Shown: positions 35,436 through 44,916 of the stretch, piece after piece
How the letters are laid out: each line of letters starts with the position of its first letter
Position numbering within the stretch: position 1 is the first letter of the stretch
The notes under the pieces: model-generated
Seen by the model: the letters and a program-made list of their open reading frames with translations, nothing else
Databases searched by the model: none
What the model was told of the DNA's origin: nothing
Translations under genes and position numbers: made by a program
DNA from: an uncultured Alphaproteobacteria bacterium
GTDB taxonomy: Bacteria; Pseudomonadota; Alphaproteobacteria; Caulobacterales; Hyphomonadaceae
Assembly: GCA_903842595.1 (NCBI GenBank)
Contig: CAIMMO010000238.1
Span: 1 to 48,829 of the forward strand
Length of the DNA: 48,829 nucleotides
Reading direction: 5' to 3'

Positions 35436-35508
35436 GGGAGACCTATTCCTTCGGCATTGCGTCGTCTTGTGGCGCCACGGCGCGCCTGCGCTGCCTCTCG
35501 GAAAGGCG

Positions 35509-35983
35509 TTAGGCAATAATTCTACGCACCGGCTGGTCGTTCATCAGATCCGCTGCAACAGCCGCCCCGCAGGCGAGCGCAAATAATGGCAGCATTGGCG
35601 GCTTGCAGGACTGCTCAGGGCTCATCTCGGCAAGCACGTGCCCGAAGCACAGGACGGGTGTGTGGATGGCGCAGAGCGCGTAAGAGAAACCGCCCACGAG
35701 CAGAAACAGCCACAGCAGCTTCGGTGACGCCGGCTCGCTATGCGTGCCCGCCAGGATGAGCCGCGGAAACAGGATGATCACGCAGACCGCGTCGTATAGC
35801 CAGCGCACCTCGGCGGGTTTGGGAATGACAAGGAGCGCTGCGGTGATCGCCAGCAGGGTCGACCAGTGGATTCTGGGTGACACGCACGGCTGAGCAGTAC
35901 GCCGGCGCTGGACGAGAAGCCTACCCGCGCAACACCGCCAAGACAGTCTGACATCAGGAACCCGGTCTCCAGCGTGACCGCAG
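35509..35983 (-). pseudogene. Acyltransferase (family 3) remnant, frameshifted and truncated
   Basis: Between the sufA stop and 35509, minus-strand translation matches the C-terminal third of membrane acyltransferases (OafA/YrhL type) in two frames. Bases about 35885-35955 encode LGGVARVGFSSSAGVLLSRA in one frame; from 35883 a second frame encodes LLWLFLLVGGFSYALCAIH and TPVL, the family's final helices. A frameshift near 35885 separates them. The N-terminal two thirds are absent. The 124-codon open piece (35509-35883, GTG) might be annotated as a gene, but it is most likely decayed. Confidence 0.65.
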
Positions 35984-36346
35984 TTACTCGGCAGCCTGCG
36001 CCGGAACGATGGTGACGCTCTCGCCGCAGCCGCACGCGTCCGTCTGGTTCGGGTTGCGGAAAGTGAACTTGGAATGCATTGGCGAGACTTCGTAGTCGAC
36101 CACGGAACCGAGCAGGAACAGCACGGCCTTGGCGTCGATCACGATCGACACGCCATTGTCATCCACCCGCTCGTCTGTTGCGCTGACGGCATCGACGAAC
36201 TCCATCGTGTATTCCATTCCCGCGCAGCCGGCGTTTTTCACGCCCACGCGCACAAACCCGCCGCCCCTGTCAGCCAGCACCTCACGGACACGCGCAGCAG
36301 CGGCGTCTGAGAGGGTCACAACCTTGGGGCGGGGACGTCTGGCCAT
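35984..36346 (-). CDS. sufA: A-type Fe-S carrier SufA/HesB family
   Basis: A 120-residue cytosolic protein with the A-type carrier cysteines: NAGCAGMEY and, near the C-terminus, DACGCGES. It carries assembled clusters from the SufBCD scaffold to apoproteins. It is the last intact gene of the SUF operon, 28 nt downstream of sufT. ATG at 36346. Confidence 0.93.
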   Translation of the reverse strand: MARRPRPKVVTLSDAAAARVREVLADRGGGFVRVGVKNAGCAGMEYTMEFVDAVSATDERVDDNGVSIVIDAKAVLFLLGSVVDYEVSPMHSKFTFRNPNQTDACGCGESVTIVPAQAAE

Positions 36347-36374
36347 GATACCTATGTGGTTACAGCAAACCCGC

Positions 36375-36761
36375 TTACAACATGTTGAGGGCGAGACGGG
36401 CTTCGTCGCTCATCCGTGACGGGTCCCATGGCGGGTCGAAAACGATGGTCGCCTTGGCAGATTTGACGCCCTCCACCTTGCGTGCAGCGTCCTCCACCCA
36501 GCCCGGCATTTCGCCGGCTACGGGGCATGCAGGGGCCGTTAGCGTCATCTCGACGTCAACATGCCGGTCGTCATTGATATCGACTTTGTAGATTAGTCCC
36601 AGTTCGTAGATATCGACAGGGATTTCAGGGTCATAGACCTTTTTGAGCTCCTGGATCAGGTCGTCCGTGATCCGGTCGAGTTCGTCCTGCGGGATCGCCG
36701 ACGGCTTTGCACCGCCCTCCGGGGCGCCGTCAGCGATCTGGTGTGTCAGGTCGTCAGCCAT
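36375..36761 (-). CDS. sufT: SufT-type Fe-S maturation protein (DUF59)
   Basis: A 128-residue protein with a flexible first 30 residues and a MIP18/DUF59 domain: KKVYDPEIPVDIYELGLIY, TLTAPACPVAGEMPGW with its Cys, and FDPPWDPSRMS. SufT-type proteins assist Fe-S maturation in SUF-dependent bacteria. It starts 7 nt after the sufS stop. ATG at 36761. Confidence 0.92.
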   Translation of the reverse strand: MADDLTHQIADGAPEGGAKPSAIPQDELDRITDDLIQELKKVYDPEIPVDIYELGLIYKVDINDDRHVDVEMTLTAPACPVAGEMPGWVEDAARKVEGVKSAKATIVFDPPWDPSRMSDEARLALNML

Positions 36762-36768
36762 GGGCTCT

Positions 36769-37986
36769 CTATGACAGCATAAGCCGGGCCTTGGAAAGCG
36801 CCACCACGAACGTGTCGACCTCCTCGACCGTGTTGTAGAGAGCGAAGCTCGCCCGGGCGGTTGCCCCTACTCCAAGATGGGACATCAGCGGTTGGGTGCA
36901 ATGATGACCAGCCCGAATCGCCACCCCCTGTCGGTCGAGAATCTGGGCGAGATCGTGCGGGTGGGCGCCTTTTATGGAAAACGCCAGAACCGGCCCCTTT
37001 CCAGGTGCGGTTCCGTGAACCGTAAGGCCATTAACGCCCCTCAGGGCGTCCGTCGCGCGCGTCAGGAGGGTCTGCTTGTGGGTGTGTATCGCCTGCCTGT
37101 CCTGCGCCTGCAGCCAGCCTATGGCCGCCCCCAGACCAATCGCCTCGAGAATGGGCGGCGTGCCGGCCTCGAAACGGTGGGGGGGCGAATTGTAGGTTAC
37201 ACCGTCACGACCGACGGTTTCTATCATCTCTCCACCCCCTTCGAACGGCGGCAGCGCTTCCAGCACATCCCGTTTGCCATAAAGGAAGCCAATCCCTGTA
37301 GGCCCATAAAGTTTGTGACCCGTGCCGACATAGAAGTCGGCATCGAGATCACGAACATCGACGCTGAGGTTCACGACCGCCTGACAGCCGTCGAGCAGGA
37401 CCTGCGCGCCGACGCCATGCGCCATGGCAATCGCGGTCTTCACATCCGGCACGGTTCCCAGCACATTCGACATATGCGTGAGCGCCAGCATGCGCGTCTT
37501 CGGGCCCAGCTGCCGCGCAAGGCTCTCCATGTCGAGCGAGCCGTCAGCCAGCGTCTCGACCCATTTTAGCACCGCGCCCTTGCGCTCGCGCAGAAAATGC
37601 CACGGCACGATGTTGGAATGATGCTCCATGATCGAGAGTACAATCTCGTCGCCCGGACGGATGCTCGCACCGACCCCCCCTGCGACGATGTTGACGGCCT
37701 CGGTGCCGCCCTTTGTGAAGACGATTTCCTCGGCGGACCCGGCATTGATCAGAGCGCGGACCGCTTCGCGCGCAGCCTCATAAGCCTGCGTCGTCTCGTT
37801 CGCGAGCGTATGCAACCCGCGATGCACGTTGGCATAGCTGTGTCGCATGGCGCCCGCCATCGCATCGATCACCGAATCCGGCTTCTGCGCCGAAGCCGCA
37901 TTGTCGAAATAGACCAACGGCTTGCCGTGAACGGCTCGGCCGAGAATTGGAAACTGCTTGCGGATAGCGTCGACATCAAACGTCAT
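36769..37986 (-). CDS. sufS: Cysteine desulfurase SufS
   Basis: A 405-residue PLP enzyme of the group II (SufS/CsdA) type. It shows YFDNAASAQKP near the N-terminus, the PLP Lys in GTGHKLYGPTGIG, and the catalytic Cys in IRAGHHCTQPLM. It takes sulfur from cysteine as a persulfide for cluster building. It overlaps sufD by ATGA. No sufE is in the window; group II enzymes usually need SufE or SufU, which may be encoded elsewhere. Confidence 0.96.
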   Translation of the reverse strand: MTFDVDAIRKQFPILGRAVHGKPLVYFDNAASAQKPDSVIDAMAGAMRHSYANVHRGLHTLANETTQAYEAAREAVRALINAGSAEEIVFTKGGTEAVNIVAGGVGASIRPGDEIVLSIMEHHSNIVPWHFLRERKGAVLKWVETLADGSLDMESLARQLGPKTRMLALTHMSNVLGTVPDVKTAIAMAHGVGAQVLLDGCQAVVNLSVDVRDLDADFYVGTGHKLYGPTGIGFLYGKRDVLEALPPFEGGGEMIETVGRDGVTYNSPPHRFEAGTPPILEAIGLGAAIGWLQAQDRQAIHTHKQTLLTRATDALRGVNGLTVHGTAPGKGPVLAFSIKGAHPHDLAQILDRQGVAIRAGHHCTQPLMSHLGVGATARASFALYNTVEEVDTFVVALSKARLMLS

Positions 37987-38990
37987 GACGCGCCACCCAG
38001 CCAGGCATCAATCCGCGCCTCGACCTCGGCGCGGACGACTTCATCCATCCAGTCCGGCAGAGACTCCAGCAGGAAAGCCCGTGTGATCATCGCGCGCGCT
38101 TCGGTGTCTGGAATGCCGCGCTGGCGCAGATAGAAGACCGCATTTTCGTCAATCTGGCCCGCCGTGTTGCCATGCGCACAGGCGACATCGTCGGCATAGA
38201 TTTCCAGTTCAGGCTTGGCGAAGACCTCGGCGCCCTCCTCAAGCAGAAGAGCATTGTGCGCCATCTCGGCGTCGGTCTTCTGCCCTGCGCGCTCGACCAG
38301 GAATTTGCCCTGGAACACGCCGCGTCCACCCTTGCGTGCGACGCCGCGAACGAGTTGCCGCGTATGCACGCCTGGCGCGGCGTGTGCGACACGCGATGTC
38401 AGGTCGACATGCCGGTTTGCAGCGACGAGGTAGACAGCATTCATCTCGACGACTGCGCCTTCATCTGCAGTAACGGAAGTCTCGATCCGGGTCAGCCGCG
38501 AGCCCTCCGCGACAACGAACTGCCGAAACGATGCGCCTTCGCCCAGCTTCACGACGACCTCGTTGAGAACGATTGCCGCGTCGCGTTCGTCCCCTGGGGC
38601 TGAATTTGCCTGCACGATGATCCGATGCAGCGCGGCGCCGGGCTCGATCTCGATCCTGGCGTACGACGGAAGGAAGGGCCGCAAGCGCGAACCCGAGACG
38701 CCGATCCGTTCGATCATTGTCGCCGTCGCGCCGGCCTTGACGATGACGCTGCCATACTGGCCTGCATCGCCTTCGGTGATCCCGCTTTCGAATGTCTCAC
38801 CCGGCGCCTCGACCACAAGCGCGCTCGCGCCGTAGCCATCGCCAAACATCTCGGCGAGCGCAGCGATTGGCCCTTCGGCCGGCATCGCCCCCGTGCCGAT
38901 CAGCACGGATTCCTGGTTGCTCATGGCCGCGCGAAGGTCAGACCATTTCCAGGCCTCTGTTCGACGCGATGGCAGGTCGGCGAGGTCCAT
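37983..38990 (-). CDS. sufD: Fe-S scaffold subunit SufD
   Basis: A 335-residue right-handed beta-helix protein of the SufBD family. The C-terminal signature CAHGNTAGQIDENAVFYLRQ contains the His used in cluster assembly. With SufB and SufC it forms the SufBC2D scaffold. The ATG at 38990 overlaps the sufC stop (TGATG) and has AAGG 7 nt upstream; the TTG one codon earlier is unlikely. Confidence 0.95.
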   Translation of the reverse strand: MDLADLPSRRTEAWKWSDLRAAMSNQESVLIGTGAMPAEGPIAALAEMFGDGYGASALVVEAPGETFESGITEGDAGQYGSVIVKAGATATMIERIGVSGSRLRPFLPSYARIEIEPGAALHRIIVQANSAPGDERDAAIVLNEVVVKLGEGASFRQFVVAEGSRLTRIETSVTADEGAVVEMNAVYLVAANRHVDLTSRVAHAAPGVHTRQLVRGVARKGGRGVFQGKFLVERAGQKTDAEMAHNALLLEEGAEVFAKPELEIYADDVACAHGNTAGQIDENAVFYLRQRGIPDTEARAMITRAFLLESLPDWMDEVVRAEVEARIDAWLGGAS

Positions 38991-39751
38991 CAATCGACCT
39001 TCAGGAACTGGTCATAGCCGGATTTCTCGAGCTCCAGCGCAAGGTCCGGCCCGCCCGACTTCACGATGCGCCCGGCCGAGAGGATGTGGACGCGGTCCGG
39101 TTTGATGTAGTCGAGGAGGCGCTGATAGTGCGTGATCACCAGCATCCCATGACCTGCGCCGCGCAACGCGTTGACGCCCTCGGCCACCACCTTCAACGCA
39201 TCGATGTCGAGCCCGCTGTCCGTCTCATCTAGGATCATGAAGCGCGGTTGAAGCATCAGCATCTGGTAGATTTCGAGCCGCTTTTTCTCGCCGCCCGAGA
39301 AACCGACATTCAGCGGCCGCTTCAGCATGTCGGAATCGATGCGCAGCCTGGTCGCGGCCAGTTTCGACAGCTTCAGGAACTCCGGCGCCGAGACCTCAGG
39401 CTCACCCCGCGCCTTGCGCTGCGCGTTCATCGCGGCACGCACGAACGTCATCACCGGCACGCCAGCGATCTCTAGTGGATACTGAAAGGACAGGAACAGC
39501 CCTTTCGCCGCCCGCACTTCCGGCTCAAGCGACAACAGATCCTCGCCATCGAACGTCGCCGAGCCGCTCGTCACGTCGTAGCCATGCTTGCCAGTGAGGA
39601 CATACGACAAGGTCGACTTGCCGGAGCCGTTCGGCCCCATGATCGCGTGGACTTCCCCGGCGGGCACGGAGAGCGAGAGACCCTTCAGGATCTCTCTCGA
39701 CGGCCCGTCCTCGGGAACCACGCGTGCGTGAAGGTTATTCAGTTCCAGCAT
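38990..39751 (-). CDS. sufC: SUF ATPase SufC
   Basis: A 253-residue cytosolic ABC-type ATPase. It has GPNGSGKST (Walker A), the signature VGFSGGEKKRLEI, and the Walker B MILDETDSGLDID. It powers conformational change in SufBC2D. The ATG at 39751 has CAGG upstream and starts the family N-terminus MLELNNLHARV. In this genome it is separated from sufB by three other genes, which is unusual. Confidence 0.97.
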   Translation of the reverse strand: MLELNNLHARVVPEDGPSREILKGLSLSVPAGEVHAIMGPNGSGKSTLSYVLTGKHGYDVTSGSATFDGEDLLSLEPEVRAAKGLFLSFQYPLEIAGVPVMTFVRAAMNAQRKARGEPEVSAPEFLKLSKLAATRLRIDSDMLKRPLNVGFSGGEKKRLEIYQMLMLQPRFMILDETDSGLDIDALKVVAEGVNALRGAGHGMLVITHYQRLLDYIKPDRVHILSAGRIVKSGGPDLALELEKSGYDQFLKVD

Positions 39752-39897
39752 GAAAAGCCTGCTAACGCGGAACGCCACACGTCCCGGACCCTCTAGATAG
39801 GCCCAGCGCCCCCAATACGCGAGACGTCTGCGCGAGGTTTCCGGCCAAACTGGTTGGGTGTTTCCAGCCCCCGCGCCGAAATGTCCAGTGCTGTCGC

Positions 39898-40674
39898 CTA
39901 AGGTGTCGTCGTAGCCGGGGCCACAGCGGCGTCAGGCACAGGCGCCATGTCCTTGATTAACGCCTGCACGGGGGCTTCTGCACAGAATTGCGCTTGCCCG
40001 GCCTCTGCGGTCAGCCCCGATGCCGCCAGCTGCTCATCCACCTCGATCGCGCATTCCACGCCAGTGATCTTGTCCGGCTCGCCCTGCACCGTCACGCGCA
40101 CCGTCACGCCTTGCTGAAGCGTCTCGCCGGCCAGCTTGTAGAACGTCACGTAGTACTCAGCTGCGCTCGACCGGCCCTGCACGGCAAGGTAGCCGCTGTC
40201 GGTCTTGTCGATGTCGACGCCGCTGGGTTCGCCTACGCGCGCGAACTTGCCTTCGCTCATCTGCTTCCAGAACGCCCAGGTCGTGTTCACATTGCCGGTT
40301 TCGAGCGGGATGAGGATGTCCACCATCCCGTCCTTGTCGACGTCTTCCAGCGTCGGTCCGTTGAACGTGTTGCCCATCCGCTCCTCGATGGTCTGGAGCG
40401 TTGCGTCGCCCGCAGCGACGATTTGAACGGTGACCTTTGTGGAGTCGTCCTCGGCCGGCGTATAGCGCGCCTCGATCGCAATGCCGGATTGATCGGGCAG
40501 CATCATCCGGCAGTCAGGGTGCTTCCATCCGTCCGCGCCTGCATCCTCCGCTTCGACAGCGGCGCATTCAGGCAGGTGCAGACGCTTGGCGTTCGCACCC
40601 GCTTCTTCGGTCGGCGCAGGCGAACAGGCCGCCAGGCCGAGAGCCATCGCGCAGATTGCAAGGTGAAGTCTCAT
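39898..40674 (-). CDS. Lipoprotein of unknown function in the SUF operon
   Basis: A 258-residue protein with a lipoprotein signal (LAAC lipobox) and an acidic, Cys-containing mature part (Cys in HLPECAAVEAED, HPDCRMML, GVECAIEVDE, AQFCAEAP). An FG-GAP/EF-hand-like DVDKDGMVDILI lies near residue 115. I do not recognise the family. Its place between sufB and sufC, on the same strand, suggests co-transcription, but 147 nt separate it from sufC, so it may simply be inserted. Four Cys could form two periplasmic disulfides. Confidence 0.75.
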   Translation of the reverse strand: MRLHLAICAMALGLAACSPAPTEEAGANAKRLHLPECAAVEAEDAGADGWKHPDCRMMLPDQSGIAIEARYTPAEDDSTKVTVQIVAAGDATLQTIEERMGNTFNGPTLEDVDKDGMVDILIPLETGNVNTTWAFWKQMSEGKFARVGEPSGVDIDKTDSGYLAVQGRSSAAEYYVTFYKLAGETLQQGVTVRVTVQGEPDKITGVECAIEVDEQLAASGLTAEAGQAQFCAEAPVQALIKDMAPVPDAAVAPATTTP

Positions 40675-40747
40675 GCAGGATCCCCTCGTGATCCGCCGGG
40701 AATAATGCAGATGACCGCGGGGCGCCAGCTTACGCTGCCGTAATCAA

Positions 40748-41200
40748 TCAGATCGCCACCGCGAGATAAATGTGCAGATCGGTCTTCACCTTGGCCGGGT
40801 CGTCGACCCAGTCCCCATAGATCTCCAGCGACATCGGCGCCCGCCTCAGCTTTCGGGCTTTCATCTCGTCATGAATCCGACCGTACGTCGCCGGCATCGA
40901 CGCGTAGTCGCCCCGGTGCGGCGCCGTGATGACGCGGCCGCCCGGAACATGGACTGCTTTCACGTCAGGGTCGCCGCCGCCGGGATCCCGGTCCAGTACG
41001 CCGATCAACAGCGTCGCTCCCTCGCGGGTTTCGTTCTGATAGAGAATGAAGTTGTGTCCGTGCCCGGGCGTAAGCGCGTCGGGCGCATACAACCGATCGA
41101 AGGTACGGCGGATTGAAGAGCCGACATCGACCCAGCGCACGAATGCCTCGATACCGGCGCCGGCCTGGGGCTTGAGATCGATGATGTGGATGTCGGTCAT
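40748..41200 (-). CDS. GyrI-like small-molecule-binding protein
   Basis: A 150-residue protein with no signal. The pattern (an open beta strand start, ALTPGHGHNFILYQN, VPGGRVITAPHRGDYASMPAT and a final SLEIYGDWVDDPAKVKTDLHIYL) is typical of the GyrI/AraC effector-binding fold, which binds hydrophobic ligands. There is no DNA-binding domain. It sits in the SUF operon 15 nt after the tail-anchored protein gene. A sensor or ligand-sequestering role is inference. Confidence 0.8.
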   Translation of the reverse strand: MTDIHIIDLKPQAGAGIEAFVRWVDVGSSIRRTFDRLYAPDALTPGHGHNFILYQNETREGATLLIGVLDRDPGGGDPDVKAVHVPGGRVITAPHRGDYASMPATYGRIHDEMKARKLRRAPMSLEIYGDWVDDPAKVKTDLHIYLAVAI

Positions 41201-41214
41201 GGGTTCACGACTGG

Positions 41215-41853
41215 CTAGTCTGGCTTGCCCGCGGTCTGTGACCAGAGCAGAAGGCCGGCCAACACCGCTCCAGCTAGGGTCCAGCCGACAATGTCTGGAC
41301 CTCTATTGCGTAGGAGCCGCTTCATCCAGTGGGCGAACGTCTTGGGCTTTTCCCGTTCGAGCCACGCCCGGTGGGTCGCCTCGACGTGACGTTTGAACTC
41401 ATCAGACGCCTCCACTTCGGCGATACGCGCACGCATCTCCGGCAAGGTGCGTACAGCGTCGACGCAATCAGCAGAATGGCGCGCAGGCGGGATCAGCTCG
41501 CCCTCGACCCAGCCCGCAGCGCCCCAACGCTCGCTTAGCACCGCCTGAACATGCATTGCGGCGACCATCGACGCATCGCCACGCGTCTCGAACCACAGGA
41601 CGAGGTCGCCATCATCAGCCGCGCGCGCAGGCGCCTCGCCAGCGTCTATAAGGGCCTGCAGAGGCTCAACGCCGTACTCAAAAAGGGCCCGCTCGCCGCC
41701 AAGGGTAAAGCCAATCATGGCCGTGACCGGTGGCGTGAGACGCACCGCAGCGTCCAGCTTCAGATCAATGCTCCTCCCGGCGATCGCCCTATTGAGTTCA
41801 TCAGTGCTCGGGAGCCGTTCCAGGCGCATGATCAGCCCCGACAGTGTGCTCAC
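41215..41853 (-). CDS. Tail-anchored unknown protein coupled to sufB
   Basis: A 212-residue protein. The first 185 residues are soluble with a mixed alpha/beta pattern; residues about 188-206 are one C-terminal membrane helix ([16 protein letters not shown]). I do not recognise the domain, although a DUF-like mention of DUF4123-type folds cannot be made. The start is a GTG whose GTGA overlaps the sufB stop, so it is translationally coupled to sufB. It may anchor or regulate the Suf scaffold at the membrane; that is inference. Confidence 0.75.
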   Translation of the reverse strand: MSTLSGLIMRLERLPSTDELNRAIAGRSIDLKLDAAVRLTPPVTAMIGFTLGGERALFEYGVEPLQALIDAGEAPARAADDGDLVLWFETRGDASMVAAMHVQAVLSERWGAAGWVEGELIPPARHSADCVDAVRTLPEMRARIAEVEASDEFKRHVEATHRAWLEREKPKTFAHWMKRLLRNRGPDIVGWTLAGAVLAGLLLWSQTAGKPD

Positions 41854-43379
41854 CCCACACTCCCCTCGAGGCTCACCTCAAGCAGCTTCTGCGCCTCAAC
41901 CGCGAATTCCATCGGCAGTTTCTGCAGAACATCCCGGACGAAGCCGTTCACCAGCAGCGCAACCGCCTGTTCCTCGCCGATGCCGCGCTGGCGGGCGTAG
42001 AAGAGCTGGTCGTCGGACAGCTTTGTCGTTGTCGCTTCATGCTCGAGCTGAGCATCGCCGCGGCGGTTCTCGACATAGGGGATGGTGTGCGCGCCGCAGT
42101 TCTGACCGATCAGCAGGCTGTCGCACTGCGTAAAGTTCCGCGCCTTGGCAGCCTTGCCGTGTATCGAGACCAGCCCGCGATAGGTGTTGCTGGACCTGCC
42201 AGCAGAAATCCCCTTTGAGATGATCCGCGACTTGGTGTTCTTGCCGAGGTGGATCATCTTGGTGCCCGTATCCGCCTGCTGGCGTCCGTTGGTCACCGCG
42301 ATGGAGTAGAACTCTCCCTGGCTGTCATCGCCCCGCAGAATGCAGCTGGGATACTTCCAGGTGATAGCGGAGCCCGTCTCCACCTGCGTCCATGAGATGC
42401 GCGAGCGTGCGCCGCGGCAGTCACCGCGCTTGGTGACGAAATTGTAGACCCCGCCCTTGCCTTCGGAGTCTCCGGGCCACCAGTTCTGCACGGTCGAGTA
42501 CTTGATCTCAGCATCCGCCAACGCGACCAGTTCAACCACCGCTGCGTGCAGCTGGTTCTCGTCACGCATCGGCGCCGTGCATCCCTCGAGATACGACACA
42601 TACCCGCCTTCATCGACGATGATCAGCGTCCGCTCGAACTGTCCCGTGCCCTTCGCATTCATCCGGAAGTAAGTGGACAACTCCATCGGGCAGCGAACGC
42701 CCTTCGGTACGTAGACAAACGTCCCGTCCGAAAACACCGCGGAGTTCAGCGTCGCGAAGAAGTTGTCGGTCACGGGAACGACGCTGCCGAGATACTGCTT
42801 GATCAGGTCAGGGTACTCCCGGATGGCCTCCGAGATCGACATGAAGATCACGCCGGCTTTCATCAGTTCGGCGCGGAAGGTCGTCGCGACGCTGACGCTG
42901 TCGAACACCGCGTCCACCGCAACGCGCGGCGTCTCGCGCGCGGCGGCGGCAGTCTCCATCGCACCTTCGACACCGAGCAGGACCTCCTGCTCCTTCAGCG
43001 GAATGCCGAGCTTCGTATAGGTGTCGAGAATTTCCTGCGGCACATCCGCGATCGACTTGTACTTCGCGCCGCCCTTGGGCTCGGCGTAGTAGTGCGCGTC
43101 CTGGTAGTCGATCTTCGGATAGTGGACCATCGCCCAGGTCGGCTCGTCCATTTCCTTCCAGCGCCGGAAGGCCTCAAGACGCCACTCCAGCATCCACTCC
43201 GGCTCTTCCTTCTTGGCGGAGATGTAGCGGACGGTATCCTCGCTTAGCCCCCTGGGGGCGAGTTCCATCTCGATGTCGGTGACGAATCCTTCGGCGTACT
43301 TGTCTGACTCAAGTTCGCGCGCGGCATCTACCGTCCCGCGGTCAATGCTGTCCTTAACAAGGTCGCGTCCGTCGCTCAT
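41850..43379 (-). CDS. sufB: Fe-S scaffold subunit SufB
   Basis: A 509-residue SufB with full family length. It has [33 protein letters not shown], and the C-terminal assembly residues: Cys in [11 protein letters not shown] and Glu in [13 protein letters not shown]. It builds the nascent cluster with SufC and SufD. The ATG at 43379 overlaps the upstream GGCT-like gene (ATGA), and its own stop overlaps the tail-anchored gene (GTGA), so three genes are chained by overlaps. Confidence 0.97.
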   Translation of the reverse strand: MSDGRDLVKDSIDRGTVDAARELESDKYAEGFVTDIEMELAPRGLSEDTVRYISAKKEEPEWMLEWRLEAFRRWKEMDEPTWAMVHYPKIDYQDAHYYAEPKGGAKYKSIADVPQEILDTYTKLGIPLKEQEVLLGVEGAMETAAAARETPRVAVDAVFDSVSVATTFRAELMKAGVIFMSISEAIREYPDLIKQYLGSVVPVTDNFFATLNSAVFSDGTFVYVPKGVRCPMELSTYFRMNAKGTGQFERTLIIVDEGGYVSYLEGCTAPMRDENQLHAAVVELVALADAEIKYSTVQNWWPGDSEGKGGVYNFVTKRGDCRGARSRISWTQVETGSAITWKYPSCILRGDDSQGEFYSIAVTNGRQQADTGTKMIHLGKNTKSRIISKGISAGRSSNTYRGLVSIHGKAAKARNFTQCDSLLIGQNCGAHTIPYVENRRGDAQLEHEATTTKLSDDQLFYARQRGIGEEQAVALLVNGFVRDVLQKLPMEFAVEAQKLLEVSLEGSVG

Positions 43380-43744
43380 GCCTGCTCCGCGAGAACATAG
43401 ATCGAAGCAATACGCGGCGCCGGCGCGAGCTCCACAGTTACTGGCAGGCGCCGGTAGCCCGGACCTTCAAATTCATCGAGCCGCGCCCAATGGGTCGGCA
43501 GGTCGTCGGACTCAAGCACGTGCACTTCGACAACCGGGCCTTCCAGCTCCAGCACAAGGCCCGGATAGCCAAGCGCCGCGCCCCACCCCTTCGACGCAAG
43601 CCGGCCGCCCACAGTGCCGAGGCTCCAGCTGCCGGCAATCATGGCGATCTGCCCATGATTCTCCTTGCCGGGAGCGAGCGTGCCATAGACAGCAAGCGCG
43701 GTACTGGCCTCACTGCTCGCTGCGTCAAGCATTGGCGTCAGCAT
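43376..43744 (-). CDS. Gamma-glutamylcyclotransferase-like (AIG2/GGCT fold)
   Basis: A 122-residue GGCT-fold protein. [13 protein letters not shown] is the substrate-loop motif (YGTLxxG) and [11 protein letters not shown] carries the catalytic-type Glu. Such enzymes release 5-oxoproline from gamma-glutamyl peptides, including glutathione pathways. In a SUF operon it may tie thiol/glutathione turnover to cluster building, by inference. ATG at 43744 lies inside the desulfurase 3' end (20-nt overlap); a second ATG at 43732 is possible. Confidence 0.8.
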   Translation of the reverse strand: MLTPMLDAASSEASTALAVYGTLAPGKENHGQIAMIAGSWSLGTVGGRLASKGWGAALGYPGLVLELEGPVVEVHVLESDDLPTHWARLDEFEGPGYRRLPVTVELAPAPRIASIYVLAEQA

Positions 43745-44891
43745 TCGAATTCACCAGTTGCGGACGCGCCCGCGCGGCCATCTTGATCCAGGCATCAGCG
43801 AGAGCCTCAAATTCACCCGGGGTCGAATTCCAGCCGAAGCTCGCCCGGATGGACGATCGCGCGGCGGTATCGCTGAGGCCCATGGCGGTCAACACACGGC
43901 TGGGTTTCACCTTGCCCGACGAACAGGCAGAGCCAGCAGAAAGCGCAAAGCCGGCCAGGTCCAGCCCCATTATCTGGGTTTCCGAAGGCAGACCTTCAAT
44001 GCCAATACAGGAAACACCCGCAATACGTGGCGCTGTGCCGCCGTGAACCTGCAAGGTCTGCGCGACCGCTTTCAGCCGCGACTCCATCCGGTCGCGATGG
44101 GACGCAAGCGCGCGATAGCCAGCAATGCCATGCAATGCGGCTTCCAGAGCGGCGCCAAATCCGACAACCCCGGCGACATTCTCTGTTCCGGCGCGACGCC
44201 CGAACTCCTGGCCGCCTCCGGTCTGAACCGCACGAAACGGCGCGCCCGGCTTCACGTAAAGTGCGCCCACGCCATGTGGTCCGCCGATCTTGTGCGCCGA
44301 CAGAGACAGATAATCGACGTCGAGGTCGATGATCGACACATCTATCTTGCCCAGAGCCTGGATCGCATCGCAGTGGATCAACCCGCCCGCTGCGTGAACG
44401 ATCTCGGCAGCCTCCGTAACCGGCTGTATCACGCCGGTTTCGTTGTTGACCAGCATCAGCGAGACGAGAGGTCGCAGTCCCTGCCTCACCGTCCTTGCCA
44501 CGTCTGCTTTTAATGAATCCAAATCGACAACACCGTCAGCCGCGACGAACCAGCTGTGGTGGTCGTCCCGCGACGCATGGCTTGCCACCGCATCATGCTC
44601 GATCGGCGAGATCAACAGGCTGACATTCCCGAACAGAACCGCTGCACGCAGCGGCGCTCCTACCGCCTCCGTCCCGCCACCTGTAAAGGCGATATCGTCC
44701 CGGCACGCACCGATTGCCGCAGCGACGGTCTCGCGAGCACCCTCCACCAGCGTCCGCGCCTTCCGGCCTTCAGCATGAACGGACGACGGATTGCCAGTCA
44801 TGTCCAAAGCGGACGCGATCGCCACTTTCGCCTCGGAGCGAAGGGGCGCTGTCGCATTGTAGTCTGCATAGATCCGGCGCGCGGGGGTCAT
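43725..44891 (-). CDS. Cysteine desulfurase, IscS/NifS class
   Basis: A 388-residue PLP enzyme. IYADYNATAPL opens it, the PLP Lys is in SLSAHKIGGPHGVGALY, NNETGVIQPV and FGRRAGTENVAG are group I features, and the catalytic Cys is in SAGSACSSGKVKPS. So it is a second, distinct desulfurase beside SufS. The loop around FTGGGTEAVGAPLRA differs from the usual SGATESNN. I chose the ATG at 44891 for its family N-terminus; the frame is open to 45197 but would run through iscR. The RBS is weak. It starts 25 nt after iscR. Confidence 0.93.
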   Translation of the reverse strand: MTPARRIYADYNATAPLRSEAKVAIASALDMTGNPSSVHAEGRKARTLVEGARETVAAAIGACRDDIAFTGGGTEAVGAPLRAAVLFGNVSLLISPIEHDAVASHASRDDHHSWFVAADGVVDLDSLKADVARTVRQGLRPLVSLMLVNNETGVIQPVTEAAEIVHAAGGLIHCDAIQALGKIDVSIIDLDVDYLSLSAHKIGGPHGVGALYVKPGAPFRAVQTGGGQEFGRRAGTENVAGVVGFGAALEAALHGIAGYRALASHRDRMESRLKAVAQTLQVHGGTAPRIAGVSCIGIEGLPSETQIMGLDLAGFALSAGSACSSGKVKPSRVLTAMGLSDTAARSSIRASFGWNSTPGEFEALADAWIKMAARARPQLVNSNADANA

Positions 44892-44916
44892 GCCCCGGCT
44901 TCTACGCCAATTCGTC

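Noticed and set aside
35469-35478. GTGGCGCCAC palindrome after the diguanylate cyclase gene as a terminator
   Set aside because: Only 10 bp with no loop or T-tract on either strand.
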